Of a stretch of DNA of 64,000 nt, positions 1 to 10,971 are shown piece by piece; positions within the stretch are counted from its first letter, which is position 1; each line of letters opens with the position of its first letter. The DNA is from Neolentinus lepideus HHB14362 ss-1 (lineage: Eukaryota; Basidiomycota; Agaricomycetes; Gloeophyllales; Gloeophyllaceae). A program made the position numbers and the translations under genes. The stretch lies in the NCBI GenBank assembly GCA_001632425.1, contig KV425659.1, forward strand, positions 1-64,000, given 5' to 3'. Under the pieces are notes generated by a model, which was not told the DNA's origin, ran no database searches, and saw only the letters and a list, made by a program, of their open reading frames with translations.

Positions 1-349
1 AGGACTCGTAACTCAGCCAGGAGTATCGTGGGACGGACTTCTGGAGTACTTCAGGACTGAAATCAATTCATAAAAATGTAGCACTGCGGTATGTCGAGAA
101 AATGCGTGGGATAAAAGAGCACATTGTGGGCCAAAAACATGCGCAGTCCCGAAAGTAGCGCAGCTCAAAAAATCACGCTGCTAATAATAAATGTGCAAAC
201 GGAACGTCATAGCCACGTTACGAGTCCTGAGGTACGAAGGTGAGTTTGTACGCTTAGTATGAGCGGTTTGCCAAACATCAATGGTCGTGGGAATTCGTGC
301 CGAGTAATCGGTGTCTCAAATATTTGTAGTGTTAACTACAAAATTCGGT

Positions 350-625
350 CCCAGATTCATACTCCGTTTGTAGTAATCACTACAAAGAGACTACAAACTC
401 ATTTTGTAGTCCCTTTTATCGATATTTTCTTCCTCACCATTGTGGACTTCCTCCTTTTTCCTCATTCTTATTAATATAAGCTTATGTTATATTTTTGCGT
501 CCTTGTGAATATTTATGCGTTTTTTGAGTTTTGTTTGCCTTCGAGATACCCAGTCCATTCTCCGAGGGCCTTCTTACCGTGGGAATTCAACTTCAATGAC
601 GGTTTGTAGTGGGTGGCGCGCCGCG
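350..625 (+). repeat. Dispersed repeat A, copy 1
   Basis: AT-rich non-coding sequence with several TTTGTAGT / ACTACAAA motifs at its left side, followed by a conserved stretch containing GAGATACCCAGT and CTTACCGTGGGAA. The same order of motifs is seen at 1450-1715 and, reversed, at 29360-29640. I see no coding potential. The family and mechanism are unknown. It could be part of a non-autonomous transposon, because the TTTGTAGT motifs are partly inverted. Confidence 0.6.
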
Positions 626-739
626 TCGATTTCAAATGCTGACTTCTGATTGGCTAGATGCTCTCTCGTGCGGGTCACTTCATAAGCTTAAGCTTCAGCT
701 TCAAGTCAGTAATAGCATATAATCTTAGCTTGGAATTGC

Positions 740-1253
740 CTACTGACTTCACCAGTCGGTTCATTGAGTGAGTGTGGGATACCAGTAAACGAATGACGTC
801 GACAGCATGAAAATCCCGCAAGATTTTACACACTGTTTACATCATTGGTCTGGTATTTCCATTGAGAAAAATCGGAAAATTTGCTAAAAATATCAGAAAA
901 ATTTGTACAACCTAAGGTGGCTGGCGCCCACCCATTTGTTTATTTAATTGTTTGTGTACACCTTCCAAATATGGTAATTATTGATGTTGTATGTATCTTT
1001 CTTACCTTTTACTGGTCTACTGGCTTTATTAGTCTGTTCATTGAGTGAGTGTGGGATACCAGCAAGAGAATGATGTAGAAAGCATGAAAATCTTGTGAGA
1101 TTTTACACAGTGTTTACTTGGTCACCAATAGCTGGTATTTCTGCTCAGAAAAATTGGAAAATTTGCTAAAAATATCAAAAAAATTGGTACAGCCCATGGT
1201 GGATGGTACATTTGTTTGGGTAATGGTTTGTACCTTCTAAATATGGTAATTTT
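740..1253 (+). repeat. Tandem duplication, two diverged units of about 277 bp
   Basis: Unit 1 starts near 740 and unit 2 near 1017. Both contain, in order, GTTCATTGAGTGAGTGTGGG, CAGCATGAAAATC / AAGCATGAAAATC, GATTTTACACA, TTTGCTAAAAATATCA and AAATATGGTAATT. The units are diverged by substitutions and small indels, so the duplication is not recent. No coding frame is shared between them. The block sits between the first two copies of dispersed repeat A. Confidence 0.7.
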
Positions 1254-1449
1254 CATGAGTCCTGACATTGTCAAAAATGGATTGAGATAAGATTAAATAG
1301 ACTTTTATCGCCATTAAATCCATCTTAAACCTTCTTTCCCCTGGTAATCCATTATAATAGGGCATGGAAATTTCTGACATGTATGAAGGCATGTTTATAT
1401 ACACTCAAAATGAGCAATCAGTGGAATGTTCTGTGGAGTAAATTATTAG

Positions 1450-1715
1450 TCTGCTTGTTGTGGTCACTACAAACTCATTACAAAGTCATTTTGTAGTATC
1501 TGTCCTCAGTATTTACTACTTGACTTTCTTGGACTTGTTCAATTTTCTTCCTGCTTCTTGATATCAGCTTATGTTATGCATGTGCATTATTTGGAATATT
1601 TTTGTATTTTTATTTAATATTTTCTTTGCTTTTGGGATACCCGGTGCACACTCACAGGGGCATCTTACTGAGGGAACCCTACTACAATAGCAGTTTGTAT
1701 TGGGTGGCACAGTAG
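1450..1715 (+). repeat. Dispersed repeat A, copy 2
   Basis: Matches copy 1 (350-625) in the same orientation: TTTTGTAGT, an AT-rich centre with CAGCTTATGTTAT, then GGGATACCCGGTG and CTTACTGAGGGAA. It is diverged from the other two copies. The tandem block 740-1253 lies between copies 1 and 2, so the whole 350-1715 stretch may be one composite repeat. Confidence 0.6.
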
Positions 1716-3440
1716 AGGGGAATCAATAGCTACAGTAATATTATTGGGACTTTCAATGCCACATTATAATTGATTACCAGCAGAAAGATGGATTAAAATG
1801 GAGCTAACAATCCATTTTAGACCATTTTTCAATTATGATGAAGTACAAAAATGTCCAACAATTAATATGCTCAGAAAATGTAACAAGTGACCTCAGGACT
1901 CGTACCCATGCCATGCGGAGCAGTGGCCCTCTTCCACAAGTGCTGTACCTCCCGCTTCTCCAGCGCGCTCTTCTCTCCTGCTTGCTCGCGCAACTTTCGC
2001 AAATCTACTCAGTCATCACGACCGACACCGCCTCAGCAAAGGAAGAGAAAGGTGCGCGGTTTGCGCAGCTGTGGAGGCGGCAAAACACGGAGAGGGAAAG
2101 CCTGCAGAATCGCCGAGCCCTCGTGACATGGAGGAGGGGTTTGTTGAGCGAGCTGAGTGCCAGAAAGGAGAAGGCGTGAGTCGGTGGGCAGATTACTGCA
2201 AGCTAGGTACGAGACAAACTACCCAACAGTTGACAGAAATAGCGAGTGCAGCATTGTTCTGTATCTCACTTAATCTTTCCGGATTTGGTCATTATTTCTA
2301 TTTCTTGTGCATGTAATATACCATACAATGGTCTTTCTATGTGTATATATAATACTGCTGCGGGAAACTCAATATTTTGTGATGTGACCACCACATGATC
2401 ATAGCAATGACGCCATCATGATGCAGCATCGGAAATCCGTTGATGGTCGCTGTAACAGGACATAGTGTCCTTTTTCTCAGCCATTGTGAAAAAGGACACC
2501 TCGCTTGCCCGCTGTGCCACGGCCGTCTGGTCACAAGAAATAGAATTTGTATAGAATCTTTTTACTGCTCGTCCTCGTCTCATCACCGCCACTCTCCTCT
2601 GCCACTATAGCAGCCTCCGACACATCCCTATTACCCACAGTCTGCCTCCCACCCTTCAACTTAATGAGCTTTATAAAGTCTGCCACTGCACTCGTAACAT
2701 CGCACAACCTTTGCTGTAATATTTGAAGTAGTTCATCAGACCAGGGGCAAAGCATCACCGGAGTTACCGTCTCCCCCAACTATTTCACTCTCTTTGATAG
2801 GGCAACTCGCCAGAGAGATGATGAGGTGGGTGGCGGGAATCCATAGGAATGTCGAGCAACCAAGGCTCTTGCAGGCGGCAGTGGAAAATGTGTTTCCCAG
2901 GAACATAGTGTATACCTGAATATTGATGTTTTTATGCCAGGAAGGACACCTGGCCAGTATTTGGAGGATGCGGCCATCCAGGTAATTGGTAATCTCCGGC
3001 TACGCACTTCGGTCGGGATGTTTACCTAGACAGTCGTATGGTCAACGAAGAATATCGCAGAATTTTTCGACCACAACTGAGGGTGGAGTTACCTATTCAA
3101 CTTACACTGATACATCTCCCTAAGCATTATGGGAATGCTGTGGTAGTTTTCATTGCAATTCGTGTCTTACCGTGCGTTGCTATCGGGTCCGATTTGTAAG
3201 ACGTGACCGCAAGCGCCAACATCGACCGAATCACGTGATGCAAGAGGCGTACGACGACGCTTCAGGACGCTTCTCAACTTGTGCCACACCAACGCGCACA
3301 TTCACTGTTCGCGTGCGAACCACATCGAAAAGGTCTCGCGTGTGGATGTGATTCCAAATATGTGTCGGAACTCGAACGCTCATCGTGTCACTGACTCTAG
3401 TTCCATGGGTCAATGATATACGTAAGAAAAAAAAAGCAGA
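1716..3440. other. No recognised gene
   Basis: I recognise no protein here. Short open frames overlap each other at 1835-2316 in three plus-strand frames without a convincing product. On the minus strand one frame is open from 3007 to 2531 except for a single TAG at 2780-2782; its product is not recognised. The sequence could hold the 5' part of the ATG17 relic near its right end. Confidence 0.4.
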
Positions 3441-3442
3441 CT

Positions 3443-4600
3443 CGACGATGGAAGTCGCTGCGTGACTTTGTGGATGAACGCCCGATTGTTCAGATGCTCG
3501 AGACGATATAAAACGACAGGGAGGGTCTCGAAGTACGTGGTACCCGTCGTCCTTCATCCCCCTATGTTAAAAGCATGTTGACTAGGACATCCTATCGACC
3601 ACAGTTAACTACTCTGACACCCTGAAGAGACATATATCTACAATTTGTGATAGTCTACCCAAAGATAACCCCATTTCAACCATCGAGAGCGTGCTCCGTG
3701 CGCGGGATAAGGTGTCCGCCGACATGGCGAGCCATCTGGAAGCTCATCGCGACCATCTGGCTACTGCACTGAGGGACCACGAGGCGGGGAGGCATTCAAT
3801 GAGGAATATTTACAAGGTGAATGATGTCAAAGTCACCTAGCGATGATTACTGGTTGTGCCTGTGGAGAAAATGAATAGGAACACGGAGGAGCTGCCATGT
3901 ATTATAGCAGAACTCGAGAACAACGTCTCGACGATCGAACGATCACAGTGAGTTCGCTATTGGAGCGTCCGAAACGTCGATAATTACATGGGCATAGCGA
4001 ACAGTTGCAACGGGTAAAGGCCACTTCGCAGGAGCATTTTTCGTACCACCGAGGCATACTTGATGATTTCGACGAGCTGGGCGAAATCATGGCCGACATG
4101 CTCCTGCACCAAGAGAAGATCGAGGTCAGTCACATCTCTTTTTCTGTTCGTCTTTCCCCCCATTGTTGCGGGCACAGGCAGACTGCGTCGTGTGCATGTC
4201 ACCTTATGATGCTCGAGGACCTGCACCACAAATAAACGAGTTACCAGTTTTCGTATAATGAACTGCTTATTGAGCTTGCCAGGCTTCGGAAATATCGCGA
4301 AGCCGCCTAGATCATTGTAAGGGGGATGATGGCGTAACTCGAGGTCATGAATCAAGATGCTTCTCTTTGTCTCGCTCACCTGGTTTGCAACTTAATGACG
4401 CCTGACTTTGGTTGTGATGCAGAGGAGCACATTCACTGGTAGGAGTTCAACGCGGAGCATGGGCAGCGTTTGCCTTCGGACCTGTCCCCCTCCGTTGAGA
4501 ATCCGCCGACGAAGTGGGAGATCGTGGCATATCACGGAGAGCCCGAGGTGCTCCCGGGTATCGATACAATGATCTGCTGGTCGAGGTTCGTAACCGTGCT
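3443..4600 (+). pseudogene. Decayed ATG17-like autophagy gene
   Basis: ATG17 is the coiled-coil scaffold subunit of the fungal Atg1 kinase complex that starts autophagosome formation. Translating this stretch in pieces gives family-like blocks in the right order: LRDFVDERPIVQ near 3450; DSLPKDNPISTIES and DMASHLEAHRDHL near 3640-3760; TEELPCIIAELENNVSTIER near 3875-3950; after a plausible intron, ILDDFDELGEIMADM near 4045-4100; LLIELARLRKYREAA near 4265; and EFNAEHGQRLPSDL followed by NPPTKWEI near 4445-4530. The frame is broken by a TAA after MLETI, three nonsense codons within about 100 nt near 4234-4337 (TAA, TAG, TAA) and another stop just before EFNAEHG. The start is not visible. The family call rests on remembered family sequence. 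The working ATG17 would be elsewhere in the genome. Confidence 0.72.
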
Positions 4601-5276
4601 TGGAATTTGCCATTAGCCTTGCTATGATTGGTTCTTTTGGAACGCGAAGGACAGAACTACCAGGTAGGAAACGAGTCTGAGCGCGAGCTAGAGTTTCTGA
4701 TAGTGTACAGATGACTCGTGCTTGTACAGCTACGTGTTATTTACTCACGCTGGATCGTTTACTTGGATATTTCCACATTATCTCCCATTCTCCATTCTTA
4801 CAGCCTTCCGCGTATCGTCCAGCCCCATACGACACATTTCCTTTTCCTAGGAGTCGGTGCAGGCGGTCCCGTACATGACATATGTGACGCTCAGGTAGGC
4901 ACTGGCATCTGGTATCTCCGTGCAATGCTCATGGCACTTGTTTTTGATTCCTTCACATATAAGATACCTTAATGACCCGTCCTTAATGATGAAAGGTAGG
5001 GTCTACATTGTCAGTAAGGATAGTTCAGGGTAGAGATCTAGAATACCGATCGAGAGCAAATGAACCGCTGAATGTTTAGACACTCAGCTTGACAAACACC
5101 CGATACGCCGGCCGGTATCACTAACATCAAAGTTTTTCTCAGCGATAATGCCTGCATATGAAAGGATTGGTTATCGCTGTTCCACGTCGACATTGATAAT
5201 GTCGTGCTACTTGTATCATCTACAGTACACAGATAAAAAGAACGATTAGAGTCGTCCAGAAGGTAGGTGCAGCGCG
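4601..5276. other. Intergenic, upstream of the hydrolase gene
   Basis: No recognised gene. It lies between the ATG17 relic and the start of the hydrolase gene and should contain that gene's promoter. Open frames of 60-85 codons on both strands have no convincing product. Confidence 0.4.
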
Positions 5277-6673
5277 ATGTCACAGTATCAATATTTATCT
5301 GAACCTGATCCCGAATTCTCTGCTAGATGGAGTCCCAGGCCAGCGGTCCCTAGAACCGACATCAATGCGATAAGGCAGAGGTTCAAGATGTACGTGGTCG
5401 GCCAGTCTATTAGATACTGGGAAGCGCGCTTGCCGTCCGGTATGTACTTCAGATCCATGCCTGAAATATCAGAGGTGATTTTTTGCTCGGATGATAGAGT
5501 CTTTGTACCGTGTCCAGGATCACAAGATCTCTGTAGAAGGAGGCACCATCACCGCGCGGTCTGTAAGACCAGTTGTAGAAGAGGGGAAGACGGCACTGCC
5601 GCTGATTGTCTGGTTCCACAGCGGAGGTAAGTGAGCGCGAGTTTGAAAGAATGCATCGAAATGGTTGAAGACATTTAGGCTGGATGAACGGAGACATGGA
5701 GATGGATGACTTCTGGCTGAGAAACGTTTGCGTCGATCTTCGTGTATCCATCCTCAACGTAGAGTATAGGTCAGTACTGTTAGTCAATATCACTAGGCTT
5801 CTGATCTTCTAACAAATTTGATTTTTCAGGCTAGCTCCAGAATATCGCTTTCCTATCAGCGTCAACGACACCTACGCCGCAGTGAAATGGGTACACGCAC
5901 CGATCCTACTTACCTGCTCACGTCTAACACATGTTTCCTTAGGCGGCAGACCATACCGAGATGTTGGGAGCTTCGCTCGAGAAAGGCTTCATAGTCGCAG
6001 GAGCTTCTGCTGGCGCAAACATGGCAGCAGTAACCGCCCATCGCGCTCTGAAAGATCCCTTCTTTGCGGATAAGAAAATTACCGGCCATGCACTTCAGAT
6101 TCCGGCCCTCTGCCATACGGAAGCATACCCTGACAAGTAAGTAGGCCTGCAGGTCGCGAACGCGGGATTTTATGAAACGAAATGAGTACTGTACAGGTGG
6201 AAGGCTGAATTGCTGTCCTCTGAGCAGAACAAGGACTCTCCGGCCATCAATAGGGCCACCATAAATAACATTCAAAGTGCGTGATGGAACATGATGACGT
6301 CGTACCCGATGTGGACTGACCTACTGCTTGCAGAAGCCTTACAGGCACCTGCTACAGATCCCGACTTCTCAGTATTACTGGCCGCTCATGACGGACTCCC
6401 ACCGTTGTATCTCCAAATCTGCGGGATGGATCCTCTGAGGGACGAAAGTTTTCTATACGAGAAGCTATTGAGAGATAGAGGAATTAAGACGAATCTTGAC
6501 GTGTGAGTATCGCTTGATGGCTCTCGGGCAGTGGTCCACTGATGATTCCTGGGTGCAGGTATCCGGGAGTGCCTCATAATTTTCACCGTTCGCTTCCGGA
6601 TATTAAGGCAGCTGTGAAGTTTGATAGTGACTTTAGAGAGGGTATGCGATGGCTGTTGAGTACTGTCGTGTAG
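5277..6673 (+). CDS. Alpha/beta-hydrolase (fold-3, HSL-like) esterase, multi-exon
   Basis: Likely a carboxylic-ester hydrolase of the hormone-sensitive-lipase-like group. Exon 1 starts at ATG 5277 and appears to end at 5439 before GTATGT. The next exon starts near 5498 and runs to the oxyanion-hole region LIVWFHSGG; the family usually has HGG, here SGG, shortly before an intron at about 5627. Following exons give APEYRFP, then the nucleophile elbow GASAG (Ser within GxSxG) near 5995-6015. Later exons give PPLYLQICGMDPLRD, which carries the expected acid residue, and YPGVPHNFH with the likely catalytic His. The frame ends at TAG 6671-6673. Introns are short with GT-AG ends. The first Gly/His change in the HGG motif is worth noting but is not proof of inactivity. 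The substrate cannot be told from sequence, and the first intron boundaries are the least certain part. Confidence 0.78.
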
Positions 6674-7330
6674 GATGTGCAGGAGAGAAGGGCAGATCAT
6701 GAATGGCAATATGCTGCAGCGAATTCGAACCGAAGACTATCTTGGCTCTCTATCCAGTTGCAATATTCCTTTTAATGCAGACAATGCCTCAAAAACGTCC
6801 AGTTGCTTCGACTCACCATTTGTCACGGCCATGGCTAAGAGGAGACCGCGTCCAGTACCTAAGAGGCTGAATAAAGCAAGAGAGGGTGGCAAAGAGAAGG
6901 AAGATGCGCTATGACCAGCGTCGACAAGACAAAGAGAATTAAGATGCGCTGTGACTAGGGTTTACACGACAAAGAGTTGCGGATTACGATTCCTATCCTA
7001 GCTTACATATGGATGTGCCACATCTCGTCGCGCTCCAGTTGCACGTGATGTCGGTCGGAATTTCGCGAATTACGGCCAACTTCGGTCCTCCCGAGACACT
7101 TTCCACCACTATCCTCTTGAGGATGCTCTAATCAGCGATAGCAACCGTCACCTATGCTAGGCGGACCACTTTCCAAGCCACGATCTCGTGAGTTGACGTC
7201 CAAGCTGACTCGACTTTTGAAGCGAACGACCGGCACGTGCGTACTAAGTTTGGTCTTGCTGAAGGCTGTCTCTTGACCTACGTAACCATCATCTAGTTAT
7301 CGTCGGCTACCATTCTGTCAATCTACTACA
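6674..7330. repeat. Intergenic with a short 40-bp tandem duplication
   Basis: Two diverged copies of a 40-bp unit start at 6901 and 6941, each with AAGATGCGCT and GACAAAGAG. The remainder up to 7330 has no recognised gene and would be the promoter region of the decayed F-box gene. Confidence 0.5.
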
Positions 7331-9001
7331 GTGCCCGTCTCCAGTGCTTGTTTCAATGAAGATATTCTGCGGGAGATATGCGAGCAGATCGCTGGAGAGC
7401 GTGGGCTGGATACTAGAAGTAATACATGGCGATCGATGGATCGCGGGGGTCAGGCATGTCTGGCGCGCCTAGCAAGGACCTCGCGTGTCTTGTTGGAGCC
7501 CGCCCTCGACTCTGTGGCGATGCATGGAAGGCTTATTCCAACTGCTACTCCTTTTTGGATCTGGTTTCGAGTAACTGCCTGGCACTACGAAATATGTGCG
7601 TGCATATGACATACGTCTGGTTCTTAGCGTGTGACTATTTTACCAGATCATAACAAGGATCACTGGAATCTCTCGGTCGCGGTTCAAGAAGTACGCACAG
7701 CGCGTACGACAACTCGAATATTTTGAAGATAGCACCATCCACTCCTCAGTTCTTGCCACTCTCACTCGCTTCGAAGCCGGGCACCTACTACCAAACCTCC
7801 AAGGACTCTCATGGCACAATGATTTCGAGCCATCGCGTGACGACCTCTTATACTTCATTTGCCCGACACTGTTGGCAGCGAATATCAAGATTAATCGGCC
7901 GGACGCCCAGTACCAACGCTATGAAGTCGAGGACGAAGGCCTGAATTTGAACGTATTCATCAGGGCATTGATCCGGGCAGTGCCTCAGATCCGCTCGTTC
8001 CATATTGAAGGCAATGCGATGCGAGAGTGTCCAGAGGGAATTGTGCACCTCAAGTATCTTGAAACTCTACAGGCTCCGGGTTTCGTGCAGGTTTCAGGTT
8101 TTCCCCCAACGGAATTAAGCCGGCCACTCGTTGCGGATCTGGAGTCCTACATATCGCAAATGGAACATGTTTCGTCTCTGGCTATCAATGTTCATCGTTT
8201 CGGGTCCGGATACAATATATTCCATGTTCCCAAACCGTTGAACCTTAGCCACATCGAAGATTTATGTCTGGTTGGACCCGCAAACCAAGTTTCTTGTTTC
8301 TTGAGTTCCATGACGACGCCTCTCTTGGTCGCGGTCGAGCTCCGATTACTCAAGGGATTACTCAAGGGAAGGATCTCAAGGGACCTCATAATACAGGTGT
8401 TTTTGGCGCTATCACGCCATGAATATCCGATTCGGGTAGTCAGCTTACAGAACACACCGTTTCGGCCAGATATGCTGGACATGCAAAGGACCGTCACGAC
8501 GACGTCCAGCTTTTCTCGCCCATTCTCAAGATTGCCGGACTTGAGAAGCTCGTGATTGATCTGTCACAGCCTGATTTATCATTGACTGACAAGGCCATCG
8601 TGGACATGGCACATGCGTGGCCAAACCTGAGAATCCTGTGAATACGGACTGCAGTGTCCCGCTCCCACTTACCCCCAACAAGAGAAAGCGCCATCTTCAT
8701 TGCTGACAATCTGCCTCACCTCATTGAACTCGAGATTCCGTTTCAAGCAAGATCGATGGCAGTCTCAGCTGATCCTCCTGTCACCTGTCATGAATTGAGA
8801 CGTCTCGCACTTAAGTTCTCGGACTAGTTGGATCTGGACGAGACCATGAACTTTGCACGGGCTAATGATGGCTTATTTCCCTTCCTTGATGTGGTTTTAT
8901 CTCAATCGCCTTCCAGCCCGCATTGGAACGAAGTGCTGCAGTACGTGCAACTACTCCAGCATGTGAGAATGGATCACGAAAAACGCCTCGTACCGCATTA
9001 A
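7331..9001 (+). pseudogene. Decayed F-box/leucine-rich-repeat gene
   Basis: The N-terminus MPVSSACFNEDILREICEQI, followed by LARTSRVLLEPALDS, is the usual start of mushroom F-box proteins. These recruit substrates to SCF ubiquitin ligases through an LRR-like tail. After an intron near 7600-7655 the second exon reads RFKKYAQRVRQLEYFEDS and continues open through DLESYISQMEHVSSLAI and LNLSHIEDLCLVGPANQ. In exon 1 the frame shifts after ALDS, because LWRC is read in another frame. Near 8500 the reading frame has to change again to reach ILKIAGLEKLVIDL. Further on TGA (8639-8641) and TAG (8825-8827) interrupt the homologous frame before the final stop at 8999-9001. The first of these stops could lie in an unrecognised intron (GTGAAT at 8638), but the other lesions stand. 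Sequencing errors are an alternative explanation. Confidence 0.65.
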
Positions 9002-9201
9002 TCAGACTCCAGTAAGAATACTGTCACGAGTTTGAACTTAGATCATCCTTTCGCGCTGTGATACGCCGTGATTACCCCTGCGGTGTTCGTGTACATACAG
9101 CACTCAGTCTGTGTTCCTTCAGCTCCAGGCGAGCACGGCAACTACAACCACGGTATCATCACATTTTCTATTTATCGTGATGCACAGCAAGCATATTCTT
9201 G

Positions 9202-10754
9202 CTACGACTGGACTGGTGCGCTCTCCGCACCAATCCTCCAAACCTCTAAGCCTCCCTCGCCACCCACGCCCACAAGACCAGATGCGCCCAGCCAATCCAC
9301 GCTGAGCACTTTCTTCCCTTCAGTGACTTTGAAGCTCGCAATCGGTGCCTTCACGCTCCGCAGGTCCCATAACCGAACAACTCCGTCATACGCGCCACTG
9401 ATGAACTGGTGTGAATTTGAATCCATGCCTGAGACGGCAAGGCAGGACGGCAGAGCAGGGTGCGGCATGCTGGCCACGGCAGGCGACGCGGATGATGACG
9501 AGAGCCGGATGTCGTAGGCGGTGACAGTGCGGTCGGTAGCGGATGCTAATGCTGTCTGCGACTCGGACATCAGGACCAGGTCTGTCATCGGTTTCTCGGA
9601 GGCATTCTATAGACGAGACATGAGACGGAAAGCAGAAGAGGAAAGATGGCACTGACGATGGTGTGCAGGCACACTCCGCTTTCGACGTCCCACACTCTCA
9701 CTGTCGAGTCGAACCCACAGCTGTAGGCAGCGCTCCTGCCAGCCGCGCTCTCATCGGTACCAAACACGGCTTTTGATACACGAGCCGTATGGCTCTTCAG
9801 AACCTGTGTTGGTGCTTTCCGCCGCACCCTGCTCTCTACACCATTCTGGCTCTTTTCCTTGTTAACTTTTCTGCGCTTCGAAACTCTTCCCGGAATCAAA
9901 TCATCAGGCGATATCTCGTCTTCTGTAGGTATAGACGTGTCCCAGAGTCCGATCAGTGTATCCCATCCCGAAGTGAGGAGGTGCGAGCCGGATGAGTCAG
10001 TGGATATGGAGGAGAGTGGAGAGGTGTGGAGATGGAGGGACGCGAGCATCTGGCTAGAGGAGGGTGCATCAAGGGTGTCGGCGCTCAGCTGTATTTTGGT
10101 TAGCCGAGCAGTGAGGTCTTGTGATGCTGTAGCGACGGTGTATGTTTGATCATTATCGGATGGAGGAAGAACACATAAAGACGTTATGGGAGCATCGTGA
10201 ATACGCAATGTTTGCAAGAGCTGCTGAGAATAAGAGAACGTGCAGAGACTGCCGTCGTATGAACCCGTCACGAATGTTCTGAGAATGAGCGAAGTGGTAA
10301 ATACCCAAACCATGTTCCACGGTATTTGCACGATCAAATCTACGCACCTTGAAATTCGGCATGACACCGACGAGACCCAGTCCTCATGCGGCATCGATCT
10401 CATTTGTTGGGGGGGAAGGACAGACTCGATATACTCTATCTCAAGAGTTTCCTCCTATACTAGGCAAATAAGCCTCTCCTCGCATAGCGATGGGTACTGA
10501 AAAGAATGTCCTACTGAACTTACCTCGCCGACACTTTTCTCTGCGCACCATTCTGCCAAAGTACCCCGCAAAATCTCTCCTTGGATGAGAAAGTCGAATG
10601 GAATAGTTTTGTCAAGGGACAACGCTTTGTTGATCAGTTGGGAGAGCTGATACCGCCGCCATGACGCTGGGATCATGAACTTTTGGGTGGGGAGAGGGTA
10701 TGCGGTTGATGTCGTGAAGACAGCCGGGCGAGTAGACTCAGTAGTAGAGGACAT
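9202..10754 (-). CDS. YTM1: Ribosome biogenesis WD40 protein Ytm1/WDR12
   Basis: YTM1 is the beta-propeller subunit of the Nop7-Erb1-Ytm1 complex needed for 60S ribosome assembly in the nucleolus. Four exons fit: 10754-10524, 10454-10348, 10278-9657 and 9606-9202, together 1365 nt or 454 residues, the usual family size. The N-terminus (about residues 10-85) is the NLE domain with FTTSTAYPLPTQKFMIP, then LSQLINKALSL. After exon 2 (TLEIEYIESVLPP and HEDWVSSVS) come the WD repeats, seen as FVTGSYDGSL, LTSGWDTLIGLWD, YSCGFDSTVRVWD and FISGAYDGVVRLWDLRS. ATG 10754 was chosen because the upstream ATG at 10817 adds a Cys/Pro-rich stretch not expected in the family. The gene diverges from the F-box gene at 10972, and a decayed copy of its 5' half lies at 51677-52222. 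Confidence 0.93.
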
Positions 10755-10971
10755 GGTTGTTGAGCAGCTGCACGAAGCTGGAATAGGCGGAGTGTGGCAG
10801 GGATGGACCAGCTGCAAGAATTTTGCTGCAGATGTAAATGCGCATCACGTGCCACGGCGATTGTGGCGTGAAAACTTTTGCTCGCGGAGCACTTCTCAAG
10901 TACCGCTCGAACTTTCAAATTTCAATACCTGAAAAATCCGTTGTATACATTTTGAAGCTGAACCACTCTCT
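10755..10971. promoter_or_regulatory. Short bidirectional promoter with a conserved CACGTG
   Basis: Only about 217 nt separate the divergent YTM1 and F-box starts, so the promoter must be shared. A palindromic CACGTG lies at 10846-10851, in a stretch that is strongly conserved in the duplicated block (CACGTG at 52991-52996, followed in both by GATTGTGGCGTG). Conservation between two otherwise drifting copies suggests a basic-helix-loop-helix type site. This is inference. Confidence 0.45.

Noticed and set aside
1835..2316. Overlapping plus-strand frames as a small gene
   Set aside because: Three frames overlap and none shows a recognisable product; chance openness in GC-richer sequence is likely.
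10455..10817. Upstream ATG at 10817 as the YTM1 start
   Set aside because: It would add a Cys/Pro-rich stretch of about 21 residues not expected in the family; the ATG at 10754 fits better and is also kept in the copy.
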